Assembly: GCA_013538715.1 (NCBI GenBank)
Contig: JACAFH010000005.1
Span: 1 to 64,000, forward strand
From: Candidatus Nitrosothermus koennekei
GTDB lineage: Archaea > Thermoproteota > Nitrososphaeria > Nitrososphaerales > Nitrosocaldaceae
Reading direction: 5' to 3'
DNA length: 64,000 bases
Shown here: positions 1-8,681 of the stretch, piece by piece
Numbering within the stretch: the stretch's first letter is position 1
How the letters are laid out: every line of letters begins with the position of its first letter
Translations under genes and position numbers: made by a program
Notes under the pieces: generated by a model
Told to the model about the DNA's origin: nothing
Seen by the model: only the letters and a program-made list of their open reading frames with translations
Database searches by the model: none

Positions 1-114
1 TCAGATAAAACTTTTTATGCGCTTTTATATTTGTTAGATCAGATAAAACTTTTTATGCGCTTTTATATTTGTTAGATCAGATAAAACTTTTTATGCGCTT
101 TTATATTTGTTAGA
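1..114. repeat. 38-bp tandem direct repeat, three copies
   Basis: Three identical 38-bp units (1-38, 39-76, 77-114) begin with TCAGATAAAACTTTTTATGC, followed by a degenerate partial unit. There are no spacers, so this is not a CRISPR array. Its place at the edge of a pPolB element, next to a second repeat, fits a terminal or replication-origin repeat. It could also be the end of an assembled contig where a longer repeat was collapsed. Confidence 0.9.
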
Positions 115-138
115 TTATATGAAACTTTTTTGTTGTTT

Positions 139-301
139 ATTTCAAAAATGTCTAAAATTTCAAAAATGTCTAAAATTTCAAAAATGTCTAAAATTTCAAA
201 AATGTTTAAAATTTCAAAAATGTTTAAAATTTCAAAAATGTCTAAAATTTCAAAAAATGTCTAAAATTTCAAAAATGTCTAAAATTTCAAAAATATTTAA
301 A
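139..301. repeat. 18-bp tandem repeat, about nine copies
   Basis: The unit ATTTCAAAAATGTCTAAA repeats with few changes. Two units have GTTT for GTCT, one unit has an extra A (near 247-265), and the last is ATATTTAAA. One reading frame gives a repeated FQKCLK peptide, but the single-base insertion shifts it, so I do not think it is coding. The array is almost purely A/T with regular phased A-tracts, which suggests bent DNA, a binding array or an origin. Confidence 0.85.
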
Positions 302-412
302 TTTTTAACATGTTTAGTATGTGAAAAGATTTCTCAAATATATAAGGTTCCTAAAACACTGAATTTCTATTAATATAGTGGTATTAAACAGTTTTATTTA
401 AATAAAAATAGA

Positions 413-422
413 TTTTTAAATA
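413..422 (+). promoter_or_regulatory. TATA-like promoter of the dTMP kinase-like gene
   Basis: TTTTTAAATA lies about 26 bases upstream of the ATG at 444. That is the spacing expected for a leaderless or near-leaderless archaeal transcript. The same layout recurs before other element genes. Confidence 0.5.
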
Positions 423-443
423 AGTATATATTTTATATAAATT

Positions 444-992
444 ATGTTGATTGCGGTTGAAGGTATTAATGGTGCAAATAAAACAAAATATGCTTTAGAA
501 TATGCTACATTTATTAAAGCAGAATATATTAAATTCCCTTGCTCGAAAGAAATGTTATTATATCTTAATAATGAATACAATCAATTAGAAGCTCAAGTTG
601 CTGAATTAAGTATATATTTACACTATTATAATTTATACAAAAATAAAGATGTCAATGTAGTATTAGAACGTGGATATTTTTCATTATATGCTTATTTTGA
701 GAATCAGTCTTTTGAGAATTTTGTAAAATCAAATATTAAACCACCAGAATTATGTATTTTATTAACAGTTAATAAATATATACCAAAAACTAGAAAATTA
801 AATAATAGATTTTTAAACGATGCAGAGTTTCAAATGAAAGTACAAGATAAAATGATAAAAGATTTTTATGAATTTTATACACCGATTATAAAAGATTATA
901 TTCATAATAATATAACGTATAAATTTGGTATAAGAAAAGATATATTTACATCAGAAGCAGAAAATATTTATAGTAAATTCATTTCAGTTTAA
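444..992 (+). CDS. Thymidylate kinase-like P-loop protein
   Basis: 182 aa. The start reads as a degenerate dTMP kinase: residues 2-16 hold the beta-1/P-loop VEGINGANKTK. A family P-loop would be GxxGxGK(S/T); here the glycine before Lys is Asn. Residues ERGYFSLYAY (about 75-84) stand where the DRY/DRx motif of dTMP kinases lies. Length is slightly short for the family (about 195-215). It would phosphorylate dTMP to dTDP if active. It faces the polymerase gene and overlaps its 3' end by nine bases. A normal dTMP kinase is encoded in the host part at 63.6 kb, so this is an element-borne paralogue. The P-loop change makes activity uncertain; another nucleotide kinase is possible. Confidence 0.6.
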   Translation: MLIAVEGINGANKTKYALEYATFIKAEYIKFPCSKEMLLYLNNEYNQLEAQVAELSIYLHYYNLYKNKDVNVVLERGYFSLYAYFENQSFENFVKSNIKPPELCILLTVNKYIPKTRKLNNRFLNDAEFQMKVQDKMIKDFYEFYTPIIKDYIHNNITYKFGIRKDIFTSEAENIYSKFISV

Positions 993-3083
993 TTGTCTTA
1001 GTTTGATATTAGAATAATATGATTTATTATAAATCTTCATAGAAGAATATAAAGGATTACTTTTACGTTCTTTCTTAATCCACATTCTTAATTTTGTGTA
1101 ATCTGAGTTTAATTGTTCAATAAAAGTTATATATTCATCAGATGTTTTCCAAAAAGGGGGCTGATGCAGATAAATATTATCTGCATCACTATATTTAATT
1201 CTTAATTTGAAATCGTCTTTAAAGATATATAAATATTTCTCTATTAACTCTTTACCAGCTAAATTAGTTAAAATTTGATTTTTAATTATTTGTTCAGCTT
1301 CTTTTAATGTTAGATTAGCTGGTAAATGTTGTATATCAGATAATGTTATTTGATAAAAATCAAGATATTTTTTTAGCATATTAATTTTACATCTTTTATG
1401 CTTTGTCATATAAAATACTTCATTCAAGTTAGATGACCAAAATTCATATGGATTATCACAAGTAATTCCAAGATGTGCTTCTTTTTTCTTATCATCAGAA
1501 ACATAACACTTTAACTTTAAAACATGTATTTTACCTTCATATTCTTTTTTCATTATTTCTGTTATATTATAATATTCTCTTATTTTAGATTGTAATTCAA
1601 GAGTATAACTAGAGTCATAATGAGATGTAAAGATAGAATCAGTTGCTAAATGATAAATGATATCTCCTCGATCTAGTACATTTCTTACAATGTTTATCAT
1701 AAATGCTCGTGCATAACTAGTTAACATACTTGCAAAAATAACATTTGTTATTTTTGTTATTCTTTTTTCTGCAAGTTTTCCATAACTGATGTTTAAAAAC
1801 AGTTTGTATATCTGACGTTCTTCACTTGATTCAGCATTATTTTTGAATGTTAATAATGTACTAAACCATTTTGTTAATGCTGTAATCTTACCATATTTAA
1901 AGACAATTGCATGAAAAACTTCTGTTATTACATAGCCATAGTTTAACAATTCTTCTAATTCATATAATGAATAGTATTGTGCCTTAACTTTTAAAGGATG
2001 ACATAACTTGTACACAAAATGATCGTTTATTTTGATACTAACAGCTTCTGCACAAATAGGTGGTTTATTATTTCGTAATTCCAAACTTACACGAACTAAT
2101 GCATTAATCTCTTTATGTTTATATTTATCCAGTAATTCATAGATATCACTTAGCTTAAGTTGTATAATTATATAATCATTTATATTTTCACTCATCTCAT
2201 TAGCAGCAACAATTCCTGCAACTGGGAATAAAGAATTAAAATCATGAACTTCACATTTTATATGTTTTGAAGTTGAGTATAAACCTAATAAATTATGAAT
2301 TATACCTCCACCACGATAACTATGTTCTTCATGTAATTTTTTTATAATTTCACGTGCTAAATTACTAATTTTGTTTGTTTTAATTTTTCGTTGTGAGACT
2401 TCAATATCACTTTCTAAAAGATATTTTTCTAATGATAAAAAACCAATTTCTTTGTCAAGTTGAGTGATAATATATGTTGCAATTCCTCCTAAACTCCAGA
2501 AATTAGTTAACGGTGGTAATTCAACGTTAAATTGTTTTTTAGCTATTTCATTTACTTTAGTGTAAAATACCATTAATGCGTTATAAGTACTTATACAATC
2601 ATCTTTATTATATTCTATGATTTGTTCTTTACTCATATCATATACATGATTATAATTTTTTAAATGTTCTTTAGGAGTTCGTCCAATAAATGTTTTACAA
2701 AAATTATCTAAATTTGTTGCGCCTGTAAGTTTTTTTACATCTTTAAGATGAAATTTAGTATTTTTATAACGAAATGTTAACATAACTGAATTTCCAATAT
2801 CTTCAATTATTTCAATATCACATTTTGACAAATCCATAGTTCCTAATTCTGCATAATTCCAAAAGGAGAACAAGTGATGTTCTTTATCTAATGTACATAG
2901 ATAATCGAGCATCTCGTAAAAATCGTAAAAATATTTATACGTTTGAATATCTGCAATATATATGCCATGTAATATTTCTTTATATTTTATAATATTTAAG
3001 TAACGTTTTTTATTAAATTTTAATTCATATTTATAAGTTTCTTCAAAGCGATTATCATATTCGGTATCATATACAACAATCAT
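984..3083 (-). CDS. Protein-primed family B DNA polymerase (pPolB)
   Basis: 699 aa, complete. Exonuclease site: YDTEYD at residues 5-10 (Exo I, D6/E8) and YNKDDCISTY at 158-167 (Exo III). YRGGG at 256-260 is the YxGG motif that links exonuclease and polymerase domains. Polymerase motifs: A HDFNSLFP (280-287), B KLFLNISYGK (427-436), C ATDS (480-483), followed by a KLKCY stretch as the KxY motif. The insert of about 145 residues between A and B has room for a TPR2 subdomain, the mark of protein-primed enzymes such as phi29. This implies a linear genome with a terminal protein, though no terminal-protein gene is recognised. It should be the element's replicase. A casposon is unlikely because no Cas1 gene is present. 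Confidence 0.93.
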   Translation of the reverse strand: MIVVYDTEYDNRFEETYKYELKFNKKRYLNIIKYKEILHGIYIADIQTYKYFYDFYEMLDYLCTLDKEHHLFSFWNYAELGTMDLSKCDIEIIEDIGNSVMLTFRYKNTKFHLKDVKKLTGATNLDNFCKTFIGRTPKEHLKNYNHVYDMSKEQIIEYNKDDCISTYNALMVFYTKVNEIAKKQFNVELPPLTNFWSLGGIATYIITQLDKEIGFLSLEKYLLESDIEVSQRKIKTNKISNLAREIIKKLHEEHSYRGGGIIHNLLGLYSTSKHIKCEVHDFNSLFPVAGIVAANEMSENINDYIIIQLKLSDIYELLDKYKHKEINALVRVSLELRNNKPPICAEAVSIKINDHFVYKLCHPLKVKAQYYSLYELEELLNYGYVITEVFHAIVFKYGKITALTKWFSTLLTFKNNAESSEERQIYKLFLNISYGKLAEKRITKITNVIFASMLTSYARAFMINIVRNVLDRGDIIYHLATDSIFTSHYDSSYTLELQSKIREYYNITEIMKKEYEGKIHVLKLKCYVSDDKKKEAHLGITCDNPYEFWSSNLNEVFYMTKHKRCKINMLKKYLDFYQITLSDIQHLPANLTLKEAEQIIKNQILTNLAGKELIEKYLYIFKDDFKLRIKYSDADNIYLHQPPFWKTSDEYITFIEQLNSDYTKLRMWIKKERKSNPLYSSMKIYNKSYYSNIKLRQLN

Positions 3084-3130
3084 ACAAAGTAATCTTACTG
3101 ATGTTTATTTATAACTTTAGAGTAGAAAAA

Positions 3131-3140
3131 AATTTAAATA
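3131..3140 (+). promoter_or_regulatory. TATA-like promoter of the first beta-helix gene
   Basis: AATTTAAATA, preceded by an A-run that could serve as BRE, is centred about 28 bases before the ATG at 3164. A leaderless transcript is likely. It lies in the 80-base divergent gap with the polymerase gene. Confidence 0.5.
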
Positions 3141-3163
3141 GATATAATACTTAATTATAACTA

Positions 3164-4723
3164 ATGCACTGGAAAATATTATTTTTAAGCTTATCTATAT
3201 TTATTATTAGTATTAGTATTGCATATAGTGCATATGTTGCTGTTCAAGTAAATAGTGATATTATTATTTACACAGATTCAGCAGGAACTTATTTTGCACA
3301 AAATGGTTATGATAATAAAATCATTACTAGCGGTAATGATTTTTCAGCTGTTATGAATACTGCTATTAGTAGTATACAACCACAAAAAACTATTTTTATT
3401 AAATCTGGAACATATGTAGTTAATTCATTAATTACTATTAATAAAAATATCAACATTGAAGGTGCTGGTAAAGAAAAAACTATTTTATCAGCTAATTCTG
3501 ATGTTTTTAATATAAATCCATCAAGTCCCAGTGTGTTAAAAATTAAAGGATTTCAAATAAGTTTTACTGGAACTAATGGTATAGGTATACAATTAAATAA
3601 TTTAGCAGAAGGAAGTGTACTTGAAGATATTAAAATATCAAAAGGAAATACAGGAATTGTAATTAATCAAGCATCGTTATCATTATTCAAAGATATATAT
3701 ATTGTAGACTTTAGTAACACAGGAATTTTCATGGACGGCGATAACGGGGCAGAAAATAGATTTGTTGATGTTACTATACAGTCTTTAAGTTCATCAAGTA
3801 ATAACCCATCGTATGGATTCAGATATATTAGAGACTCAAATTCAGCAGATATTGGTGGATTATATTTTGATCATGTTATTATTGGTGGTAATGGTAAATT
3901 AGCAAATGGAATTAGTTTAGAAAGTACATTAACAGGAGATCAAACACCAATTTATTTTTGGATGCGTGATAGTGTTATTGATGGTATAAAGACTAATGCT
4001 TTATATCTTCAAAATGTACGAGAACTTCAAATTTATGATAATTGGATAACAGCAATATCCGGAGGTATAGGTTTACATAGTAATGGAGCAGAAAAAATGT
4101 TCATTAATAACAATATTATCGTTGGTTATCCTGCAGTGAAATTAACTGGAGGTACATTTTTAACTGGACTTTCAAGATTTGTAGGAAATTGGTTTGAAAG
4201 TAATATTGCATCTAATACTTTTAAAACTGATAGCTTTGTAGCAAACAGTATTGCATTAGTTGATAATATGTTTTATCCATCTCCACCAAATATTTCTTTA
4301 CAGCAAGGTGCTGATAATTTTATTCCAATAACTAATGGTTTAACCGTTATTACTGATGCCGCTTCTCCACGTGAAACACTAAAAATTACTAATCCAACTA
4401 ATAATAATTCATTTTATTTAAGAAGTGGAACAAATGGAAAATTTGAGATATTAGATCAAACATTTTTCCCTGCATTATCAATTGCTCAAAATACATTCTT
4501 ACAAATAAGAGGTATTTATATGAATACTGTTTCTTCAAATACATTTACATTAAATCATAATTATGGTAGTACTGATTATATTGCGTTATTTAGTATAGTT
4601 ACATCTAATCCAGCAGATGGAGAATGTGTAATTAGTAATAAACAAGCTAATTCATTAACTTATACATGTACAACTTCTGCAACCAGAACATTTAACACAT
4701 TAATCTTAGGTTATCTTCCTTGA
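3164..4723 (+). CDS. Secreted pectate-lyase-like beta-helix protein
   Basis: 519 aa. A signal peptide or anchor (hydrophobic residues 4-24) is followed by a strand-rich body. NINIEGAGKEKTIL (about 101-114) and repeated short turns such as NRFVDVTIQS and MFINNNIIVG are typical of right-handed parallel beta-helices of the Pectate_lyase_3 type used by phage tailspikes. The last 100 residues form a separate small Ser/Thr/Asn-rich beta domain with two Cys (ECVIS, YTCTT). No pectate-lyase catalytic residues can be assigned. It is probably a virion-surface adhesin or glycan-binding spike. Its stop overlaps the TTG start of the next gene, so the two are probably co-translated. Confidence 0.7.
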   Translation: MHWKILFLSLSIFIISISIAYSAYVAVQVNSDIIIYTDSAGTYFAQNGYDNKIITSGNDFSAVMNTAISSIQPQKTIFIKSGTYVVNSLITINKNINIEGAGKEKTILSANSDVFNINPSSPSVLKIKGFQISFTGTNGIGIQLNNLAEGSVLEDIKISKGNTGIVINQASLSLFKDIYIVDFSNTGIFMDGDNGAENRFVDVTIQSLSSSSNNPSYGFRYIRDSNSADIGGLYFDHVIIGGNGKLANGISLESTLTGDQTPIYFWMRDSVIDGIKTNALYLQNVRELQIYDNWITAISGGIGLHSNGAEKMFINNNIIVGYPAVKLTGGTFLTGLSRFVGNWFESNIASNTFKTDSFVANSIALVDNMFYPSPPNISLQQGADNFIPITNGLTVITDAASPRETLKITNPTNNNSFYLRSGTNGKFEILDQTFFPALSIAQNTFLQIRGIYMNTVSSNTFTLNHNYGSTDYIALFSIVTSNPADGECVISNKQANSLTYTCTTSATRTFNTLILGYLP

Positions 4724-5658
4724 AACTATTATTTTTTTTACTTGTTTTGATTATACCAATTAGTTATGTGTATGCAGATCAAACTTATATATTTTTAATA
4801 CCAGAAAATAATAATTACCCATCATCTAATTGGTTAGTTGAATATACAAAACCTAATAATGTTATACAAATAGATCAACACCATGGGCAAGGTGGACAAC
4901 TATTTGATATTAAATTAAATACTGTAGTGAAAATATACCAGAACGCATCAAACACTTCACCAGATTTTTATTTTGTATTTAGTGATGGCACATCTATAAA
5001 AACATACACTTTTACTGGTAATAATGTGACTTATTTTTATAAAACAGTCTTTGGAAGCAATACATCTAATACAGGAAATAATACATCTGTAATTGGAACT
5101 AATTATTTTATTAAAGTAATTAAAAATAATCAAACTAAAAGTATAGAAGGTATTCTAGGATCTTTGTCTTTATCGAATAATCAAACATTTATGTATTCGA
5201 TATATGATTATTATAATTCTACAACATTTACCGGAAATGTAACATTAGTTAAAAACGTTTACACACCAATTTTATATGTTGGTAATAATATTTCTCATAA
5301 ATTCTTAGTAACACTTTACGATCAAAAATCTATTTATACATTTATACTTGAGGCTGATACATCTACACTAAATGCGTTAACATTTGTAACACGAATGATA
5401 ACTAATTTACTTATTCATATGTTCGGAAAAGAATCATTTTTACATACAATTATGATTATCTCGTTTTTATTTGTCGGATTAGATTTTTACTATAATAATC
5501 ATTTTGGTGTTATGTTAGCAAGTTTAATGGTTATCGTGCTAGTATTTTATAATGTTGAGTTATCACAATATAACATTTCACAACCTTCATTACCAGTAGC
5601 TGCTATTTTAAGTCTTGTAATATTTGTCGCTGTTCAATATCTTAAAAATGAAAGATAA
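4720..5658 (+). CDS. Signal-peptide membrane glycoprotein-like protein, unknown
   Basis: 312 aa, with a TTG start inside the previous stop codon. It has a signal peptide (residues 2-19, ending YVYA) and an ectodomain of about 220 residues rich in Asn and Thr with many N-x-S/T sequons. Three closely spaced hydrophobic helices sit at the C-terminus (about 243-260, 264-280, 290-307). It looks like an envelope protein anchored at its C-terminus. Coupling to the beta-helix gene suggests the two act together on the virion surface. I recognise no domain. Confidence 0.6.
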   Translation: MKLLFFLLVLIIPISYVYADQTYIFLIPENNNYPSSNWLVEYTKPNNVIQIDQHHGQGGQLFDIKLNTVVKIYQNASNTSPDFYFVFSDGTSIKTYTFTGNNVTYFYKTVFGSNTSNTGNNTSVIGTNYFIKVIKNNQTKSIEGILGSLSLSNNQTFMYSIYDYYNSTTFTGNVTLVKNVYTPILYVGNNISHKFLVTLYDQKSIYTFILEADTSTLNALTFVTRMITNLLIHMFGKESFLHTIMIISFLFVGLDFYYNNHFGVMLASLMVIVLVFYNVELSQYNISQPSLPVAAILSLVIFVAVQYLKNER

Positions 5659-6030
5659 TTACTTAAATGCTTTATATAATAAATAAAATGACATTGCAAT
5701 TAATAGAGCAACAGTAATCATAATTAATATTAATAAATCGTTATCAATGTTATAAGTAAATATATCATTTGATACAGAACTTGTTATAGTATTTGACAAA
5801 GTATTATATGTGATTTCAACAGATTTGATTTTATATATATAAGTATTGTTATATAAAAGCGATAAAGATGTTAGTACTGGTATTAATAATAAAACGAAAT
5901 AAATAAATCGTGTTTTATAAAGAACAAAAATTGTGACAGAGGATATTACAAATAATAATATTAAACTTATATTAATATCAATGACAGTTGTGTTACAAAA
6001 GATTGTTGTCGATGATTGAATGCAACTCAT
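5659..6030 (-). CDS. Small membrane protein, unknown
   Basis: 123 aa. It has two adjacent hydrophobic helices (about 20-38 and 42-60), a polar loop of about 40 residues with Asn/Thr, and a third helix near the C-terminus (about 99-118). The N-terminal 18 residues contain two Cys and N-x-T sequons, so this end may be outside the cell. It converges directly on the preceding gene with no gap. Function unknown; a structural envelope protein is possible. Confidence 0.5.
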   Translation of the reverse strand: MSCIQSSTTIFCNTTVIDINISLILLFVISSVTIFVLYKTRFIYFVLLLIPVLTSLSLLYNNTYIYKIKSVEITYNTLSNTITSSVSNDIFTYNIDNDLLILIMITVALLIAMSFYLLYKAFK

Positions 6031-6069
6031 CTAATATTCATATATTAATACTAAATAAAAAATGTTTCG

Positions 6070-6321
6070 TTAGATAACAGTAGTATAATCTTTGCCTATC
6101 AATAAAGTTTTTATTTTACATTTAGTGTTGTGTTCATCTATTATTTTACTGTTTTTATATGTTTTACATTGAATTAACAATATCTCTTTTCCTTTTATTG
6201 CAATTAAATCTAATGGTCCTTTTGATCCCGCAGATCGCAACACATAATAACCTTTTCCTTCCAAATATCTTTTAATTTTATATTCGAATGTTCTTCCTTT
6301 TAAATACGCTTTGTTAGCCAT
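6070..6321 (-). CDS. Hjc-like Holliday junction resolvase (short)
   Basis: 83 aa. It matches the core of archaeal Hjc nucleases (PD-(D/E)XK fold): KGRTFEYKIKRYLE with the N-terminal Glu, then RSAGSKGPLDLIAIKGKEIL with the metal-binding Asp, then IQCKTYK, where Q-x-K replaces the usual E-x-K. The AGSKGP-D-IA block is very characteristic. It is shorter than cellular Hjc (about 120-140 aa), ending just after the catalytic core. It would cut branched intermediates during replication or packaging. The promoter probably lies in the 38-base gap shared with the divergent gene. Confidence 0.75.
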   Translation of the reverse strand: MANKAYLKGRTFEYKIKRYLEGKGYYVLRSAGSKGPLDLIAIKGKEILLIQCKTYKNSKIIDEHNTKCKIKTLLIGKDYTTVI

Positions 6322-6359
6322 AAAAAATATTTAAGGTAAAGTATATATTATATGTTATT

Positions 6360-6569
6360 ATGAATAGGACAACTATACATCATATATTGTTTGGAATATG
6401 TGGTATGTTTTTAATTAGAATAAGTTTAATATTATTTATTAATGATTTATTTAATAATGATATTTCAATATATCTTATTTTCATTCCAATCACTTGTTTA
6501 ATTACTGGAAGTTACTTATTGTTTAAATGTTATAAATATTTTCTTCGTAAAATAATTACTAGACTATAA
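6360..6569 (+). CDS. Two-helix membrane protein, unknown
   Basis: 69 aa. Two hydrophobic helices (about 9-27 and 36-55) are followed by a short basic tail (KCYKYFLRKIITRL). It lies divergently to the resolvase gene and upstream of the large fibre gene. No family is recognised. Confidence 0.4.
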   Translation: MNRTTIHHILFGICGMFLIRISLILFINDLFNNDISIYLIFIPITCLITGSYLLFKCYKYFLRKIITRL

Positions 6570-6581
6570 TATCTTATAAAA

Positions 6582-6590
6582 GATTTAAAT
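6582..6590 (+). promoter_or_regulatory. TATA-like promoter of the large fibre gene
   Basis: GATTTAAAT lies about 31 bases upstream of the ATG at 6618, matching the layout before 444 and 3164. Confidence 0.45.
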
Positions 6591-6617
6591 GTAAGTTTTT
6601 CATAAATAATTACAAAT

Positions 6618-8681
6618 ATGAAGGAAGCGATGATCTATATTGTCACTGTGGCTATATCAGTTTATTTCTTAGTTGCATTAGTGTCGTCCTTAACAACTGG
6701 TGGAACAGCTGTACAAAGTTTGGATGATTTAGCAGATGTAATTATTAACTCTCCAACAAATTCTCAAGTATTAGCATTTATTAATGGGGCATGGAGAAAT
6801 AGTGATATTAATGGACTTATTAACAATTTACCATGGAATAAAGTTTCTAAAGTTGGTAGTACTATAAATGATATTGATAATGTAAATGCTAATCCAGCTA
6901 TTGGACAAGTCTTAGAATGGGATGGAACTCAATGGGTAGCTGGTAATGATGATACAACTAGTTTAACTGATAATAGTGTTTCTTCTAATCATATTGTAGA
7001 CAATACAATTATAAATTCAGATATTTCTTCAACAGCAAATATAGCATGGAATAAAATATCTAAAGTTGGTAGTACTATAAATGATATTGATAATGTAAAT
7101 GCTAATCCAACAGTTGGACAAGTTTTAGAGTGGGATGGAACTCAATGGGTAGCTGGTAATGATGATACAACTAGTAGTAGTGGTACTACATTAACTATGC
7201 CTGTAAGTGATGTAACATATTTAATATTTAGAAATACAACAGGATATTATGCTCGAAACACTGCAACAAATAATATAGATTACTCAGGTACAGATGCTGG
7301 AGCAGTTGTAACTAGTGCATTAAATAATGCTGGTGGAAACACAAAAATTGCTTTTGTTCCAACTACATCACATGATATATTTGTCTTTACAACACCTATT
7401 ATTATTCAATATGATAATATAGAGATAGATTGTAATGAAGCAACATTACAAGCGAATACTAATAATCTTAATATCATTTTAATAGATCCAATAGATACAG
7501 TAGCTCAACTTATTTATATACACGAATGTTCCTTTGACCTTAATAACAAACCTGGTGCTTCAGCAATTAATACAGTATTAACTTCTAGTGATCGTATATC
7601 TTGGATATATATAACACAAAATAACTTTATAAATATAGCAAGTGGAACAACTACACAATTATATATTAATTTAACAAATGAAGAAAACTTGATATCTGTT
7701 GATTCTAATAGATTTATTTCATTAGATGGTAGTAATACATTTGGTATTTTAATAGATGCTAATGGAGTAATTGGATCAAACACAAGAATCATTAATAATA
7801 TGTTTAGCGCTAAATCAAGTGCTACTGCCAGTTATCCAATTGTAATAAGACCTTCTTCAGCTACAGGTAATCAAGTTGGTAGAATTGCTATAGCATTTAA
7901 TCACTATTTTGTATTTACAAATTCACCTTCATCTGCAGACAATCCTTTTGTATTATATAATGGTGTAACTGGTACAACTAATGAACATAATAGAGGTATT
8001 GACATTTTATATAATCACTTAGAAAATTGTAATACATGTATTAAAATTATTGGAAACGGTAACGGTGGATATTTCAATATTATAGGAAATACATTTGAAT
8101 TATCACAAACATATAACTTTACAACTGGTAATAATTATGCAATTTATATAACTAATACAAGAAGTGGTGCTAAAATAATTGATAATGAATTTGATGTTAG
8201 AAGGGCTAATTATGTTGCTATACATAGTGAAAGTCCTAGACCTATCTTAATAGCAGAAAATACATATAGAACGAGAGAAGCATCCTATGCTTCTATCACA
8301 CCATATGAAATTACAGTTAATCCAGATGTTAATTTCAGATCTAGTTCATTTATTGATATAAATACAGAAACATTCATTAGAAACACAGGAAGTATTTCGT
8401 TAACAAAAGGTGTTATTAATTCACCATTTACTACAAGTGGTCTTGCGAGTATAGTGCCATGGGGAACAACTTCTACAATAACATCTGGAACAACTTATAC
8501 AGCACTATTCTTTACTTACTTTGTAAGTATCACTGGAGGTAGTGGTGTATCTATAACTATAGTTGATGCAAATAACACAACGATTGTTAGTAATGTCGCA
8601 ACTTATACTGGTATATTAAAACCAGGTTGGAAGATAACAGTAACTTATACAACTACACCAACAATAACAGTGGTAATATGA
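6618..8681 (+). CDS. Tail-fibre-like beta-helix adhesin with duplicated module
   Basis: 687 aa. It has an N-terminal signal anchor (residues 6-27). Two near-identical modules follow (about residues 73-115 and 144-186), each reading WNK(V/I)SKVGSTINDID and QVLEWDGTQWVAGNDD, joined by a linker (VDNTIINSDIS) of the kind found in phage fibre shafts. From about residue 195 on there is a long right-handed beta-helix with Asn-rich turns (NRFIS, NNMFSA, NTFELS). A Thr/Gly-rich C-terminal beta domain closes the protein. It is probably a trimeric receptor-binding fibre. Its stop overlaps the next start as ATGA. The exact module duplication suggests that shaft length varies by recombination. Confidence 0.7.
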   Translation: MKEAMIYIVTVAISVYFLVALVSSLTTGGTAVQSLDDLADVIINSPTNSQVLAFINGAWRNSDINGLINNLPWNKVSKVGSTINDIDNVNANPAIGQVLEWDGTQWVAGNDDTTSLTDNSVSSNHIVDNTIINSDISSTANIAWNKISKVGSTINDIDNVNANPTVGQVLEWDGTQWVAGNDDTTSSSGTTLTMPVSDVTYLIFRNTTGYYARNTATNNIDYSGTDAGAVVTSALNNAGGNTKIAFVPTTSHDIFVFTTPIIIQYDNIEIDCNEATLQANTNNLNIILIDPIDTVAQLIYIHECSFDLNNKPGASAINTVLTSSDRISWIYITQNNFINIASGTTTQLYINLTNEENLISVDSNRFISLDGSNTFGILIDANGVIGSNTRIINNMFSAKSSATASYPIVIRPSSATGNQVGRIAIAFNHYFVFTNSPSSADNPFVLYNGVTGTTNEHNRGIDILYNHLENCNTCIKIIGNGNGGYFNIIGNTFELSQTYNFTTGNNYAIYITNTRSGAKIIDNEFDVRRANYVAIHSESPRPILIAENTYRTREASYASITPYEITVNPDVNFRSSSFIDINTETFIRNTGSISLTKGVINSPFTTSGLASIVPWGTTSTITSGTTYTALFFTYFVSITGGSGVSITIVDANNTTIVSNVATYTGILKPGWKITVTYTTTPTITVVI
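6834..7175 (+). repeat. In-gene 129-bp direct repeat in the fibre gene
   Basis: Copies lie at 6834-6962 and 7047-7175, each 129 bp, differing at a few positions (for example AAAGTTTCT against AAAATATCT, and GCTATT against ACAGTT). They encode the two fibre modules. Near identity at DNA level in a fast-evolving gene points to recent duplication or gene conversion. Confidence 0.85.

Noticed and set aside
1-301. CRISPR array
   Set aside because: Units are directly adjacent with no variable spacers, and no cas gene is in the window.
107-373. 88-aa ORF with FQKCLK repeats
   Set aside because: It is only the translation of the 18-bp array; one unit has a single-base insertion that shifts the frame, and there is no sign of coding constraint.
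984-3083. Casposon
   Set aside because: pPolB is shared with casposons, but no Cas1 integrase gene is present, and capsid-like, ATPase and fibre genes point to a virus.
7514-7792. Minus-strand 92-aa ORF inside the fibre gene
   Set aside because: Shadow of the strongly supported beta-helix frame on the plus strand; the same applies to the 9985-10194 minus-strand ORF.
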